Source: a virus. Taken from it: DNA of 47,015 bases. The translations under genes and the position numbers were made by a program. A model generated the notes under the pieces. It saw only the letters and a list, made by a program, of their open reading frames with translations, did no database searches and was not told where the DNA came from. Location of the stretch: positions 1-47,015 of IMG/VR virus record IMGVR_UViG_3300048091_000213; one strand, written 5' to 3'. Of the stretch, positions 1-8,407 are shown in pieces (position 1 is the stretch's first letter; every line of letters begins with the position of its first letter).

Positions 1-2
1 CC

Positions 3-290
3 TTCGCCCGCACCGGCAGCTTCGAGATCGAAGTCGAAGGCTGGCTCGGCAACGCCGGCAAAGAAGCCGCCACCGGCCCGGAAATGGCCAAGCTGCCGCC
101 TGCAAAAGTGGTGTGCATCTACGGTGAGGAAGAAGTCGACGAGAGCGGCTGCACCGACAAGACCGCCGTGGGCGAAGCGATGAAACTGCCTGGCGGCCAT
201 CACTTCGACGAGAACTACCCGAAACTGGCACAGCGGTTGGTGGATGCCATCGAGAAGCGTCAAGCGAAGGAGACGGCGGCTCAGGAGTGA
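3..290 (+). CDS. 3' end of VirJ/AcvB-like virulence-family protein (partial)
   Basis: This is an open frame entering from the left edge and ending in TGA at 288-290. About 95 C-terminal residues are visible. The tail resembles the alpha/beta-hydrolase-like VirJ domain of AcvB/VirJ proteins: a phrase containing KVVCIYGEEEVDESGC, then a GGHHFDENYPKLAQ segment typical of the conserved histidine end of that domain. Proteins of this family are periplasmic in Agrobacterium and Pseudomonas, and AcvB has been linked to lysyl-phosphatidylglycerol hydrolysis. The start and signal peptide lie outside the window. A strong terminator follows at once. The family call rests on motif memory only. Confidence 0.6.
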   Translation, partial: FARTGSFEIEVEGWLGNAGKEAATGPEMAKLPPAKVVCIYGEEEVDESGCTDKTAVGEAMKLPGGHHFDENYPKLAQRLVDAIEKRQAKETAAQE

Positions 291-307
291 GCTGAGCCGC
301 GCTCACA

Positions 308-346
308 AAAAAGCCCCCGCTACCTCACGGTTGCGGGGGCTTTTTT
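308..346 (+). terminator. Rho-independent terminator after the VirJ-like gene
   Basis: An A-run leads into GCCCCCGC, a 12-base loop region, GCGGGGGC and a T6 run. The hairpin is symmetrical and could act on both strands, but it lies just after the plus-strand stop codon at 290. Confidence 0.9.
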
Positions 347-551
347 ACATGTACAAACATGAAGCGCCACCCGCTAGCCGGATTTCATGTCAATGCTCTG
401 TGATTCCAAGGCTAAAGCTGAACATCTATCCACGTTACGTCATCTTCAACAGCGATAAAGAACAAAGGCAACCTCAGCAAGAAACGCCTCCCCCAAGCCG
501 TCTGCAACAAATTCTATGAGCTCATAATTGTGATCAGCGTTTGATGACATG
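347..551. other. intergenic stretch without a recognised gene
   Basis: About 200 bases between the terminator and the convergent gene ending at 552. The plus-strand open frames here have no ribosome-binding site and no recognisable protein features. I see nothing functional. Confidence 0.6.
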
Positions 552-1319
552 TTATTTCAGCCCCATCCCTGCTTTTAGAATGCTAACTGCCACACCACAC
601 TCTCGTGGGCCACCAAGACGGATCGCATCAGCAAGCGCAAGATAGTGATAAAGGATTCTGTCCCTCTTCACCGCCTCCGGCACCGTCTTGTAGAGCGGCT
701 CTATCGCCTGACCACGCTCAGTTCCGAGAGCATCAGGCCAAACCGGAATCAACCCACCAGCGCTCTTGATGCTTTTGGACAGCGCCGGCGCTGCGAAGCC
801 TGTTGGAATACCGCGAACCATCGCGCCCGGCTTCACGGGGAAAAAGTATTTCAGAGCGTACTCGGTGATTTTCAGCAGCTCTCGCCGATTAACTTTCGCA
901 AGCCCGGTGTCGTAGTCATTGGTAAGCATTCCGGACTCACGACACCTGGCTATAGAGTTTGAAATCTCGCTTTTGCTTAGCCCAAGGGACGCAGACAACG
1001 CACGCAACGAGTAACCTTCACTCCAACTCGCCAGCGGCGGAGAAGATACAGGCTCCAGCCACCCTTCCCACCCATCCTCGTCGCCCAAAGGTGAGTCGAA
1101 CTCCTGGCGGTGGAATACAGTTTCTTCATCATCAGCGGGATAGGTGACTAGCGGCTGCCCCACTCGCCCCCCAGCCGTCATTCGATTTATCTGCTGGGGC
1201 TTCAACAATTCCTCAACCATGCTCGAATTCGACTCAAGCTCCATCTTCCCAAAAAGATTTTCTTCCTGGGCATGCAGGCTAGCCATCTTGAACAAAAGCA
1301 AAATGTCTTGACTCTTCAT
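552..1319 (-). CDS. winged-helix/MarR-like transcriptional regulator with an internal acidic insert
   Basis: The predicted protein has 255 residues from ATG 1319 (MKSQDILLLFKMASL). I chose this start because upstream residues run through an inverted repeat. After the first helix comes an ~85-residue acidic, proline-containing stretch, then a helix-turn-helix (SLRALSASLGLSKSEISNS). The C-terminal domain has phrases such as GAMVRGIPTGFAAPALS and LYHYLALADAIRLGGPRE. In homologues I remember, the HTH follows the first helix almost directly, so the insert looks unusual. From memory, unchecked, such regulators are often paired with nucleotidyltransferase-type toxins; no partner is visible here. A 10-bp-arm palindrome in the promoter region suggests autoregulation. 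Confidence 0.6.
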   Translation of the reverse strand: MKSQDILLLFKMASLHAQEENLFGKMELESNSSMVEELLKPQQINRMTAGGRVGQPLVTYPADDEETVFHRQEFDSPLGDEDGWEGWLEPVSSPPLASWSEGYSLRALSASLGLSKSEISNSIARCRESGMLTNDYDTGLAKVNRRELLKITEYALKYFFPVKPGAMVRGIPTGFAAPALSKSIKSAGGLIPVWPDALGTERGQAIEPLYKTVPEAVKRDRILYHYLALADAIRLGGPRECGVAVSILKAGMGLK

Positions 1320-1334
1320 GAAGCTAAAAACCCC

Positions 1335-1366
1335 AAGTGTCCACATTCCATAAAACGTGGACACTT
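1335..1366. promoter_or_regulatory. perfect 10-bp inverted repeat, probable operator
   Basis: AAGTGTCCAC and GTGGACACTT are separated by 12 bases and lie 16-47 bases upstream of the regulator start at 1319. The position is typical of an autoregulatory operator. No strong -10/-35 pair was found beside it. Confidence 0.6.
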
Positions 1367-1499
1367 GTCTCATTGGAAATATCGATCCGTCAAGCTCCTT
1401 TCGATGTTTATCAGGTTTCACGGGAAACCCTGCAGATCATTTGCAAACAGGTGTAAACCTTATTCAGGACGAGACACCCCACACCATCCCCAGCTCCCT

Positions 1500-1790
1500 T
1501 TAGTCTTTCCTGGCATACCGTGCCCGCATATCGTCATGACTGATCGCCTTGGACTGGTCAAAACCGATCAATCGCTCCCGAGCCGCTGCTTCAACCCGAA
1601 GGTCCTCAAGTTCGTCGAGCATTTCCTGATACGCATCAACATTGATAATGACCGCCGCCGGCTGATTATCCTTGAAAATGACCAGCCGCTCGGTGGCCCG
1701 GCTGGAGATCTCTTTGAGCCTCGCGCTGAACCCCCTGACCATTGCCGTCACAGAAATCGCTTGGTCAGCACGCTCCAGTAATGCCGTCAT
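1500..1790 (-). CDS. Phd/YefM-family antitoxin, apparently without toxin
   Basis: The predicted protein has 96 residues from ATG 1790, which has a good ribosome-binding site (AGAGGTGAGT). It has the Phd/YefM layout: an N-terminal DNA-binding part (VTAMVRGFSARLKEIS), the typical RLVIFKDNQPAAVIINVDAY core and an acidic helical C-terminus. Family members neutralise a RelE/ParE/Doc-type toxin and repress their own operon. Downstream on the same strand there is no room for a toxin before the regulator that starts at 1319, and none lies upstream. It is therefore an orphan antitoxin, either a relic or one acting on a distant toxin. Confidence 0.88.
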   Translation of the reverse strand: MTALLERADQAISVTAMVRGFSARLKEISSRATERLVIFKDNQPAAVIINVDAYQEMLDELEDLRVEAAARERLIGFDQSKAISHDDMRARYARKD

Positions 1791-2313
1791 ACTCACCTCT
1801 CTACACACTCATGCAAATTTGAACACACATTTCTACGCAGAGTATCGCGTCGAATTCGACATACAGCAAGCTGCAAAAAACGCGAATCTACGAACCTCCG
1901 TTTTTCCATGCCTACAAAAAATGAGTCGAACGATTGTGAATTCTTTCGCCACGTTTAGTTTCGTTTACTTAAGGTTTCGCAATATCAGATGACGTCCGCA
2001 GACCTTGTAGGCAAACTCCGAATCGTCCTTTTTGGGCACTTTGCCGCCTTGTTGCGCTTTTCTTCGACGGAATACTCTCCGGACGTCGCTGACCATTCAG
2101 CGATCGGGCTTGGAAACCCGTCGAGTTAAGTGCAACAGCGCCCCCCATCAGTACGGCAGCGGTTTTTACAGCTGCGATCCTGTTATGGCGGCTGTGCGTG
2201 GGACGCCTTCGGGCGTGCCGGTTCCTTAGCTCCCGGTTTTCCAACCTGCGCACAGCTGCCACCCATTCGCTTGGAAACGAACGTGGCCGCTCCCTCGGGT
2301 TAAGGAGTTAGAC
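1791..2313. other. 523-base intergenic region: AT-rich half plus a structured leader
   Basis: The left half (1800-1990) is AT-rich and contains a 12-bp palindrome GTCGAATTCGAC at 1849-1860, about 60 bases upstream of the antitoxin start. The right half holds the candidate structured leader annotated separately. No convincing gene is seen. Confidence 0.5.
2186..2261 (+). promoter_or_regulatory. candidate structured 5' leader RNA of the following small gene
   Basis: TGGCGGCTGTGCG (2186-2198) can pair with CGCACAGCTGCCA (2249-2261): 13 pairs including one G-U. Inside this stem lies a hairpin ACGCC-TTCG-GGCGT (2203-2216) with a stable UUCG loop, and a further GGTT/AACC pairing (2220-2246). The arrangement suggests a three-way junction about 52 bases upstream of the ATG at 2314. 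I recall similar leaders before DUF3077-type genes in fluorescent pseudomonads but cannot check this. Confidence 0.5.
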
Positions 2314-2640
2314 ATGAGCAAAACAGATTCGCCCGCTCCCTCAGAACTAAAAACCATCGGTTTCACGCCACTCATCTACTGCTCCGATCAGGCGTTGTTC
2401 AACGTCCGCGCCGGTGTCCCCATCGTTGATGCCTTGTCGCAAGCTTCCGACCTGCTGTTCCTCGCCAAATCGTTTGCCGAGGATGCGGCCTACATAAAAG
2501 ACACCGACCGCCACGCCTGGGCCGCGCATTATTTGACGGCAATGGGCAAGGCAGTGATTGATGATGTGGTGAAGGTGCTGACCCCGCGACCTGCGCGGAC
2601 AAAGACCGAATCTGAAGAAGTGCTGCCTGAAAGCCAGTAA
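2314..2640 (+). CDS. small DUF3077/DUF6124-type Pseudomonas protein
   Basis: The predicted protein has 108 residues starting after TAAGGAGTTAGAC. The central part (LFNVRAGVPIVDALSQASDLLFLAKSFAED in outline) matches a widespread family of ~100-residue Pseudomonas proteins: a short variable head, an LFxVxxxvxxxdaLxxas core and an amphipathic helix. No biochemical function is established that I know of. It is monocistronic, with a structured leader upstream and a bidirectional terminator downstream. Confidence 0.7.
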   Translation: MSKTDSPAPSELKTIGFTPLIYCSDQALFNVRAGVPIVDALSQASDLLFLAKSFAEDAAYIKDTDRHAWAAHYLTAMGKAVIDDVVKVLTPRPARTKTESEEVLPESQ

Positions 2641-2701
2641 AGGCACATTCCAGCAAATCCCCTGTGGGATTTTCGTAGGTTCGGATCAAGTGCCAGACAA
2701 T

Positions 2702-2740
2702 AAAAAGCCCCCGCTACCTTCAAGCAACGGGGGCTTTTTT
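2702..2740. terminator. bidirectional terminator between the small gene and kup
   Basis: AAAAAGCCCCCG and CGGGGGCTTTTTT flank a short loop between two convergent genes, with A- and T-runs on both sides. It can end transcripts from either direction. Confidence 0.9.
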
Positions 2741-2748
2741 GATGTGGC

Positions 2749-4650
2749 TTACATCTCGACCTGAGTACCCAACTCAATCACCCGGTTCAGCGGCAGGTTA
2801 AAGAACCGCAGGTTGCCGTTAGCATTTTTCAGCATGAAGGCGAACAACGCCTCGCGCCAGCGGGCCATGCCTTCGAGTTTGGAGGCGATGACCGTTTCGC
2901 GACTGAGGAAGTACGTGGTGCGCATCGGGCTGAAGTCCAGGTTATCGAGATGACACAGCTTCAGCGCCTGCGGCACGTCCGGCTCGTCGGTGAAACCAAA
3001 GTGCAGGATCACCCGGAAGAACCCTTCGCCGTAGGAATCGACCTCGAAACGTCGTTGTGGCGGGACTCGCGGGATGTCTTCGTACACCACCGTCAGCAAC
3101 ACCACCTGCTCGTGCAGCACCTGGTTATGCAGCAGGTTGTGCAACAGCGCGTGAGGCACGGCATCCGGGCGAGCGGTGAGGAACACAGCCGTGCCCTGGA
3201 CACGATGCGGCGGTTGCACGCGGATACTGCTGATGAAGATCGGCAGCGGTAAACCGCCTTCGTCGAGACGCTCCACCAACAGTTGCTTGCCGCGTTTCCA
3301 GGTAGTCATCAGTACGAACAGCACGATACCGGCGATCACCGGGAACGCCCCGCCCTGAATGATTTTCGGCACGTTGGCGGCGAAGTAGAGTCCGTCCACC
3401 AACAGGAAGCCCAGCAACACCGGAACCGCGAGGACAGGTGGCCACTTCCACAACAGCAACATCACCGCCGACACCAGGATGGTGGTCATCAGCATTGTGC
3501 CCGTCACCGCCACACCGTAGGCCGAGGCCAGGGCACTGGAGGACTCGAACCCCAGCACCAACAGAATGACGCCAACCATCAGCGACCAGTTCACCGCGCC
3601 GATATAGATCTGGCCTTGCTCGGCACTGGAAGTGTGCTGAATCTGCATGCGTGGAATGTAGCCAAGCTGGATCGCCTGACGGGTCAGGGAGAACGCACCG
3701 GAGATGACCGCTTGCGAGGCAATCACCGTGGCCATGGTCGATAACGCCACCAACGGGATCAGCGCCCAGCTTGGCGCCAACAGATAGAACGGGTTGCGGG
3801 CAGCTTCCGGATCACCGAGCAGCAAGGCGCCCTGCCCGAAGTAGTTCAGCACCAGGGCCGGCAGCACCAGGATGAACCAGGCCCGAGCGATCGGCTTGCG
3901 ACCGAAGTGGCCCATATCGGCGTACAGCGCCTCTGCACCGGTCAAGGCCAGCACCACAGCACCAAGAATCGTGATCCCCATGCCTGGGTGGTCCATGAAG
4001 AAGCGTACGCCCCACACAGGGTTTATCGCTTGCAACACTTCCGGGTGCTGGCTGATGCCATACACGCCCATTGCACCGAGTACCAGAAACCAGGTAACCA
4101 TGATCGGCCCGAACAAAATGCCGATCCGCGCCGTACCGTGACGTTGAATCAGAAACAGCGCCACAAGCACCACCAGCGACAGTGGCACCACCCAATGGTC
4201 AATGCCTTCGAAAGCCAGCCCCAGCCCTTCAATCGCCGACAGTACGGAAATCGCCGGGGTGATCATGCTGTCACCATAGAACAGCGCCGCACCGATCAGC
4301 CCGCAGACCACCAGCAACGTGCGCAATTTTGCACGCCCCCCCGCTGCTCGTCGGGCCAGGGCGGTCAAGGCCATGATCCCGCCTTCGCCCTGGTTGTCGG
4401 CACGCAGCACGAACAGTATGTATTTGATCGACACGACCCAGATCAGCGACCAGAAGATCAGCGCCAGAATCCCAAGCACGCCGTCATGGTTGACGGACAC
4501 GCCATAGCCACCGGAAAACACTTCTTTGAGGGTGTACAACGGGCTCGTGCCGATGTCGCCATAAACCACGCCGACCGCCGCGACCAGCATGCTGATCGGC
4601 TTCGCCGCCGAATGCCCACCGGCTATCGCCTGACTACTTGCCTGCCCCAT
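2749..4650 (-). CDS. kup: Kup potassium uptake permease
   Basis: The predicted protein has 633 residues, the usual Kup/HAK/KUP length. The N-terminus carries the signature [19 protein letters not shown], followed by ~12 hydrophobic membrane segments with [14 protein letters not shown] and [11 protein letters not shown] motifs, and a C-terminal cytoplasmic tail after about residue 450 ([21 protein letters not shown]). It is a K+/H+ symporter of the inner membrane. The start at 4650 has an AGGAG sequence 8 bases upstream. In Pseudomonas chromosomes kup lies back-to-back with rimO, which identifies the host locus of the prophage. Confidence 0.95.
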   Translation of the reverse strand: MGQASSQAIAGGHSAAKPISMLVAAVGVVYGDIGTSPLYTLKEVFSGGYGVSVNHDGVLGILALIFWSLIWVVSIKYILFVLRADNQGEGGIMALTALARRAAGGRAKLRTLLVVCGLIGAALFYGDSMITPAISVLSAIEGLGLAFEGIDHWVVPLSLVVLVALFLIQRHGTARIGILFGPIMVTWFLVLGAMGVYGISQHPEVLQAINPVWGVRFFMDHPGMGITILGAVVLALTGAEALYADMGHFGRKPIARAWFILVLPALVLNYFGQGALLLGDPEAARNPFYLLAPSWALIPLVALSTMATVIASQAVISGAFSLTRQAIQLGYIPRMQIQHTSSAEQGQIYIGAVNWSLMVGVILLVLGFESSSALASAYGVAVTGTMLMTTILVSAVMLLLWKWPPVLAVPVLLGFLLVDGLYFAANVPKIIQGGAFPVIAGIVLFVLMTTWKRGKQLLVERLDEGGLPLPIFISSIRVQPPHRVQGTAVFLTARPDAVPHALLHNLLHNQVLHEQVVLLTVVYEDIPRVPPQRRFEVDSYGEGFFRVILHFGFTDEPDVPQALKLCHLDNLDFSPMRTTYFLSRETVIASKLEGMARWREALFAFMLKNANGNLRFFNLPLNRVIELGTQVEM

Positions 4651-5094
4651 CCATCACTCCTACTACTCAGACCTGGGCTTCTTCGAAGAAGCACTATGCT
4701 TTGTCGTGCAGCATGCACTGTTTTACTTGTTGTTACAGACGTTTTGTTGACTGTAGAAAATCGGTAAAGCGTAACGGCGCGAAGCATAGCGCAGCACTCG
4801 TCGTATTTCCCTGCATAAAGCTGGTCAAGTGCGCCTCTCATCGCTAGAATTGCGCACTTTTTGATCAGAGGCTAAGCGTCCTGCCTCGCGAATACTGCTG
4901 TTTTTTGACGGCGCCTGTTGTTGCCATGCTGCGTTGCCGCTTCTCGCCATAGCGAGCTATGACTCGGCGCGGCGCCTTGCCTGGCAACAACAGTCACTCG
5001 TCAAAAAGCAGCGTACTCACGAGGCAGGACGCCAAGCGCCCGTCTGTCGCCTTGCCGTCTTCGGCTGGAGGCGTCCCAAACACCGAGGTTAGAC
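4651..5094. other. kup-rimO intergenic region
   Basis: This 444-base divergent region must hold the original promoters of kup and rimO. Its right half is dominated by the long imperfect palindrome at 4871-5040. No gene is seen. Confidence 0.6.
4871..5040. repeat. long imperfect palindrome, MITE/BIME-like intergenic repeat
   Basis: The arm at 4876-4910 (GCGTCCTGCCTCG...TTTTTTGACG) pairs with 4999-5032 (CGTCAAAAAGCAG...GAGGCAGGACGC). Nested inside are TGTTGTTGCCA and TGGCAACAACA, and GCCGC/GCGGC arms around a CTCGCCATAGCGAG centre. It resembles the palindromic intergenic repeats scattered in P. fluorescens genomes; whether it is multicopy cannot be seen here. Confidence 0.6.
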
Positions 5095-5181
5095 ATGTCC
5101 ACCACTCCTGCGCCAGCCAATCCAAAAGTTGGCTTCGTATCCCTGGGTTGCCCAAATGATGCTAAAAATATAGCGAGGTGA
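5095..5181 (+). pseudogene. rimO: rimO 5' stub cut off by prophage insertion
   Basis: The ATG at 5095 starts MSTTPAPANPKVGFVSLGCP, the N-terminus of RimO. The frame leaves rimO after TGCCC (5149-5153) and stops at 5181 after eight foreign codons. It keeps the host ribosome-binding region (GAGGTTAGAC) and presumably the original rimO promoter. Expression would give only a 28-residue peptide containing the first of the Fe-S cluster cysteines. The remainder of the gene continues at the right prophage end. Confidence 0.9.
5135..5172. other. attL: left junction in rimO
   Basis: The host half is rimO codons up to CTGGGTTGCCC. The phage half begins AAATGATGCTAAAAATATAG. The core shared with attR is only TGCCC, followed by an A-rich triplet, consistent with the 2-5 bp crossover core of serine integrases. 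Outer limits are approximate. Confidence 0.75.
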
Positions 5182-5226
5182 ATGCAGCTCGTCTGGGATG
5201 CCGATCCCCCTATTCAGCATGCCGTG

Positions 5227-5255
5227 TTGACACCCTTTACCCTTAAGGGTAAATT
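5227..5255 (+). promoter_or_regulatory. sigma70 promoter with an 18-bp perfect palindrome between -35 and -10
   Basis: TTGACA (5227-5232), a 17-base spacer and TAAATT (5250-5255). The spacer and -10 are covered by TTTACCCTTAAGGGTAAA (5236-5253), a perfect palindrome and so a likely repressor operator. The promoter points toward the terminator at 5359-5390 and the DUF3800 gene. Confidence 0.65.
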
Positions 5256-5358
5256 TTCCCTGAGTCGGTAGCGCTGCCCTTAGCGGTGCAAGAGGGAACT
5301 CCTTCGCTGGCTTACCTAATTCGTTAAAGACTGTGCCACATGCACGGTTCTCATCATC

Positions 5359-5390
5359 AAAAGTCGAGCAGCCTGCTCGACTTTTTTTTT
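5359..5390 (+). terminator. Rho-independent terminator or attenuator before the DUF3800 gene
   Basis: GTCGAGC (5363-5369), loop AGCCT, GCTCGAC (5375-5381), then nine T. It ends a ~130-nt transcript from the 5227 promoter only 28 bases before the next ATG. The transcript could be a small RNA or an attenuated leader. Confidence 0.85.
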
Positions 5391-5417
5391 GCCTTCCTTT
5401 TGCTTGGGGTTGATTGG

Positions 5418-6212
5418 ATGCACCTTCTCTACGTTGACGAATCAGGCTCGCCAAGCGATCCGGACCAGAATTTCTTTATCCTGTCCGGTGTGTCTATCTT
5501 CGAGCGGAAGACACATTGGGTTGAAACACAGCTAAATGAAATTGTCGCCAGGTTTAGCCCTGAAGACCCTTACGCTTTAGAGCTGCATGGATCGCCTATG
5601 CGATCTGGTAAAAGCGAATGGAAGCATTTTCAGAAGGAGGATCGTATTCAGGCGATCAAGGACTGTCTGTCAATCATCGCTGACTCGAAAGGAAAGATCA
5701 GACTGTTTGCTGCGGTGATCGAGCGTGGAGCGAATGGCGGTGACGATCCAATCCAAAGCTGTTTTGAACAAGTAGCCTCCCGTTTCGACATGTACCTGCG
5801 TCGACTCCATGCGCAAGGGGATCCTCAACGAGGGATTGCCATTTTCGATAAGTCAAGCACTGAAAAAAGCATTCAGAACCTTGCAAGGACTTTTAAGCAC
5901 GACGGCCATTCATTCGGCAAAATAAAAAACTTTGCTGAAGTGCCGCTGTTTTTAGATTCCAAAGCGTCCAGGATGATCCAGCTTGCTGATCTGGTGGCTT
6001 TCTCAATCTACCGGCATTATCAGGCTGACGATTCGCAGTTCTACGACATCATAAAAAACTGCTTCGATAACGTCGGAGGCACCGTGCACGGCCTACATGT
6101 GCGCCGAAAACTCCAGCGTGTCGAAGCTGCCCCAACGCTAGCAACCGCGATTATTACTACAGAAATGGTCGAAACGATGCAGGTCGAAATTCGACTGCCC
6201 GATAGAGGCTGA
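5418..6212 (+). CDS. DUF3800-family protein (prophage cargo)
   Basis: The predicted protein has 264 residues from ATG 5418; upstream codons of the same frame run through the terminator and are excluded. The N-terminus HLLYVDESGSPSD and the C-terminal LADLVAFSIYRHY segment are the hallmarks of DUF3800, thought to have an RNase H-like fold with acidic residues in YVDESG. The family often occurs in mobile elements and defence neighbourhoods; its activity is unproven. Base composition is lower in GC than the phage structural genes. The position beside attL and the separate promoter mark it as lysogen-expressed cargo. Confidence 0.85.
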   Translation: MHLLYVDESGSPSDPDQNFFILSGVSIFERKTHWVETQLNEIVARFSPEDPYALELHGSPMRSGKSEWKHFQKEDRIQAIKDCLSIIADSKGKIRLFAAVIERGANGGDDPIQSCFEQVASRFDMYLRRLHAQGDPQRGIAIFDKSSTEKSIQNLARTFKHDGHSFGKIKNFAEVPLFLDSKASRMIQLADLVAFSIYRHYQADDSQFYDIIKNCFDNVGGTVHGLHVRRKLQRVEAAPTLATAIITTEMVETMQVEIRLPDRG

Positions 6213-6309
6213 GTCCTAACTGTGCTCCTTGCGAGCCTGTGTAACGCCTAAATGGCCGTCAACTGGCTCACAACCCACGTATTTCCTCGATAAAAGAGAA
6301 AAATGAGCA

Positions 6310-7089
6310 ATGGATAAAATCTCGAAAGGCATGGGCACAGTCTCACAGGTGACCGCAGTATGTATAGTTCTTACATTTATCGTAGGAATGCGATGGCAAG
6401 ACGGCTTTTACACTGAACTTGGCTTCCCTTGGATGAGTGGATATGCAAATTATTTAGATACCATCAAGGCGGGCATAGTAATCATTGAGTTATTTCTTCT
6501 GGCCGGAGCCGTCGGATGGTTTTCCATTTGGGGGTTGTCCAACTGGAGATATGATGCCGCGACGATGACTCTAGCTATCTTCGCTTTTATATTGGCTCCG
6601 TTTGGAGATCTCGCTGCTTCACTAATTGAACAAAACTCAACACCAGAATATTCAATCTTTAAGAGCCAGTATCAGATATGCACCACAGGCTTTATTCTCG
6701 GCGGGATAATAAAGCTTCTTTCAAACGAAAAAACCACTCCAAACTTTGAAACCAATGAGAGAAAATTCCAAATCCCAATCTATTCCTTGCTTATTTTTTG
6801 CATAGTAATGATAGGAACTTTCGACTCTCCAAAATCCCTAGGAGCCGCAGCTGCACAGAGCGCTATGCGCACTGGGTTCAGCAATTACTCTTCGGTTAAG
6901 GATGGCAAAGCAGAGCATTGGAGCATCATAGGGCAGAACCAAGGCAATTTTATTCTCGCGAGACCGCTTTACAAAAACAACACAATAGAAATTAAAGTTG
7001 CTAACAATACATCTGAGCTTGTTATCTATCCGACCACACCTATTTCTTCCGGAATTATTGACACTACAAGCACGTTAAGCAATCCGTAA
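6310..7089 (+). CDS. multi-pass membrane protein of unknown function (cargo)
   Basis: The predicted protein has 259 residues. It has about four hydrophobic segments (roughly residues 10-27, 52-75, 83-105 and 152-170) and a C-terminal ~90-residue polar domain ending in a threonine/serine-rich tail. Codon use is clearly AT-richer than the flanking phage genes, a sign of separate acquisition. It follows the DUF3800 gene by 97 bases on the same strand, so the two may be co-expressed. I do not recognise a family. Exclusion of other phages or an abortive-infection effector are possible roles, but this is inference from position only. Confidence 0.7.
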   Translation: MDKISKGMGTVSQVTAVCIVLTFIVGMRWQDGFYTELGFPWMSGYANYLDTIKAGIVIIELFLLAGAVGWFSIWGLSNWRYDAATMTLAIFAFILAPFGDLAASLIEQNSTPEYSIFKSQYQICTTGFILGGIIKLLSNEKTTPNFETNERKFQIPIYSLLIFCIVMIGTFDSPKSLGAAAAQSAMRTGFSNYSSVKDGKAEHWSIIGQNQGNFILARPLYKNNTIEIKVANNTSELVIYPTTPISSGIIDTTSTLSNP

Positions 7090-7129
7090 AAGATGATGCA
7101 ATGGTAAATCCAAGGCCTTACTGGCAAAA

Positions 7130-8407
7130 CTATTTACATGATACCGTCCATAATTGATCGAGTTTCGTTGTGTAGCTCTGGCTCATCATCTCCCGCCGCA
7201 TGCCCCAATCTGGATTGCTTGGCACACTCGCGGACCGGAGCGTACCCCTACCCCACCGTCCATTGATTTCGTCCAACACCGCCATCACCCTTGTTGCCTC
7301 AGTGGGCTGAGAAATGGCAAACAGATCATCCGTGTATTCACCCGGCTGGCAGAGATTCAGCAGCAGGACTTCCGCTTTGCTGTAACTGAAACCAGGACGG
7401 AACACGCGATCAAGAGCACCGACGGCCGCCGTCGTTAGAAGCCGAACGTCATCCGTTGGATAAGGTAGATCGACCACTACACCGTTTGCGTATTTAGCCT
7501 CATCGGGATTGAACATACCGGTGCGAATGCTGACGCGGATCTTCTTGCACAGCGACTTCTGTGCCCGGAGCTTCTCCGATGCCCGCATCATGTAGGTTGC
7601 CACGGCTTCCTTGATCGGCGGCAGCTCCTTCAGTCGTTTGCCGAACATCCGGCTGCAGCAGATCTCCTGCTTTGGCGGGTCCGGCTCGTCCAGCTCCAGG
7701 CACGGCGTGCCGGCCAACTCTCGGGCGGTTTTCTCGATCACCACGCTGAAGTTTTTTCTCAACGTCCACGGGTCGGCCTTGGCCAGATCCATGGCGGTCT
7801 TGACCCCCATGGCATCCAGGTGCATTTTCATGCGCCGGCCTACTCCCCACACCTCCGCTACATCAGTGTTGCGCAGCACCCAGTCGCGCTTGATGGGGTC
7901 GCAGATGTTCACGACGCCGCCGGTTTGCGCCTGCAGCCGCTTGGCGGTGTGGTTGGCCAGCTTGGCCAAGGTTTTGGTATGAGCGATGCCGACACCGACC
8001 GGGATGCCCGTGCAGCGTAGTACCTGGCTGCGGATCTTGCGGCCGAGGCCGTCGAGATCGTTGATGCCGTTGAGGTCGGCGAAGGCTTCGTCGATGCTGT
8101 AGACCTCGACGGCCGGCACCATAGACTCGATCAACGTCATGACGCGCTCGCTCATGTCCCCGTAAAGCGCGTAGTTCGAGGAGAACGGGACGATGCCGTG
8201 CTGCTTGAGCTTGTTCTTGATCTGAAAGTACGGCTCGCCCATTTTCACGTAGGGCTTGGCATCGTAGCTGCGGGCGATGACGCAGCCGTCGTTGTTCGAA
8301 AGCACCACGATGGGCACCTTGGCAAGGTCAGGGCGGAACACGCGTTCGCAACTGGCGTAGAAGCTGTTGCAATCGATTAGGCCGAACACCGGCGTTACTT
8401 TAGACAT
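7130..8407 (-). CDS. umuC: UmuC-like Y-family DNA polymerase
   Basis: The predicted protein has 425 residues, full length for UmuC/RulB/MucB. The palm carboxylates are in DCNSFYASCERVF (Asp12) and YSIDEAFADL (Asp106, Glu107). The helix-hairpin-helix region VWGVGRRMKMHLDAMGV and the C-terminal little-finger part follow. It is the catalytic subunit of error-prone translesion polymerase V. The ATG overlaps the umuD-like stop by eight bases, so translation is coupled, and both genes lie behind a LexA box. Confidence 0.95.
   Translation of the reverse strand: MSKVTPVFGLIDCNSFYASCERVFRPDLAKVPIVVLSNNDGCVIARSYDAKPYVKMGEPYFQIKNKLKQHGIVPFSSNYALYGDMSERVMTLIESMVPAVEVYSIDEAFADLNGINDLDGLGRKIRSQVLRCTGIPVGVGIAHTKTLAKLANHTAKRLQAQTGGVVNICDPIKRDWVLRNTDVAEVWGVGRRMKMHLDAMGVKTAMDLAKADPWTLRKNFSVVIEKTARELAGTPCLELDEPDPPKQEICCSRMFGKRLKELPPIKEAVATYMMRASEKLRAQKSLCKKIRVSIRTGMFNPDEAKYANGVVVDLPYPTDDVRLLTTAAVGALDRVFRPGFSYSKAEVLLLNLCQPGEYTDDLFAISQPTEATRVMAVLDEINGRWGRGTLRSASVPSNPDWGMRREMMSQSYTTKLDQLWTVSCK

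Noticed and set aside
3283-4767. Long plus-strand open frames across kup
   Set aside because: They are mirror frames of a clear Kup membrane protein, Gln/His/Arg-rich and without ribosome-binding sites.
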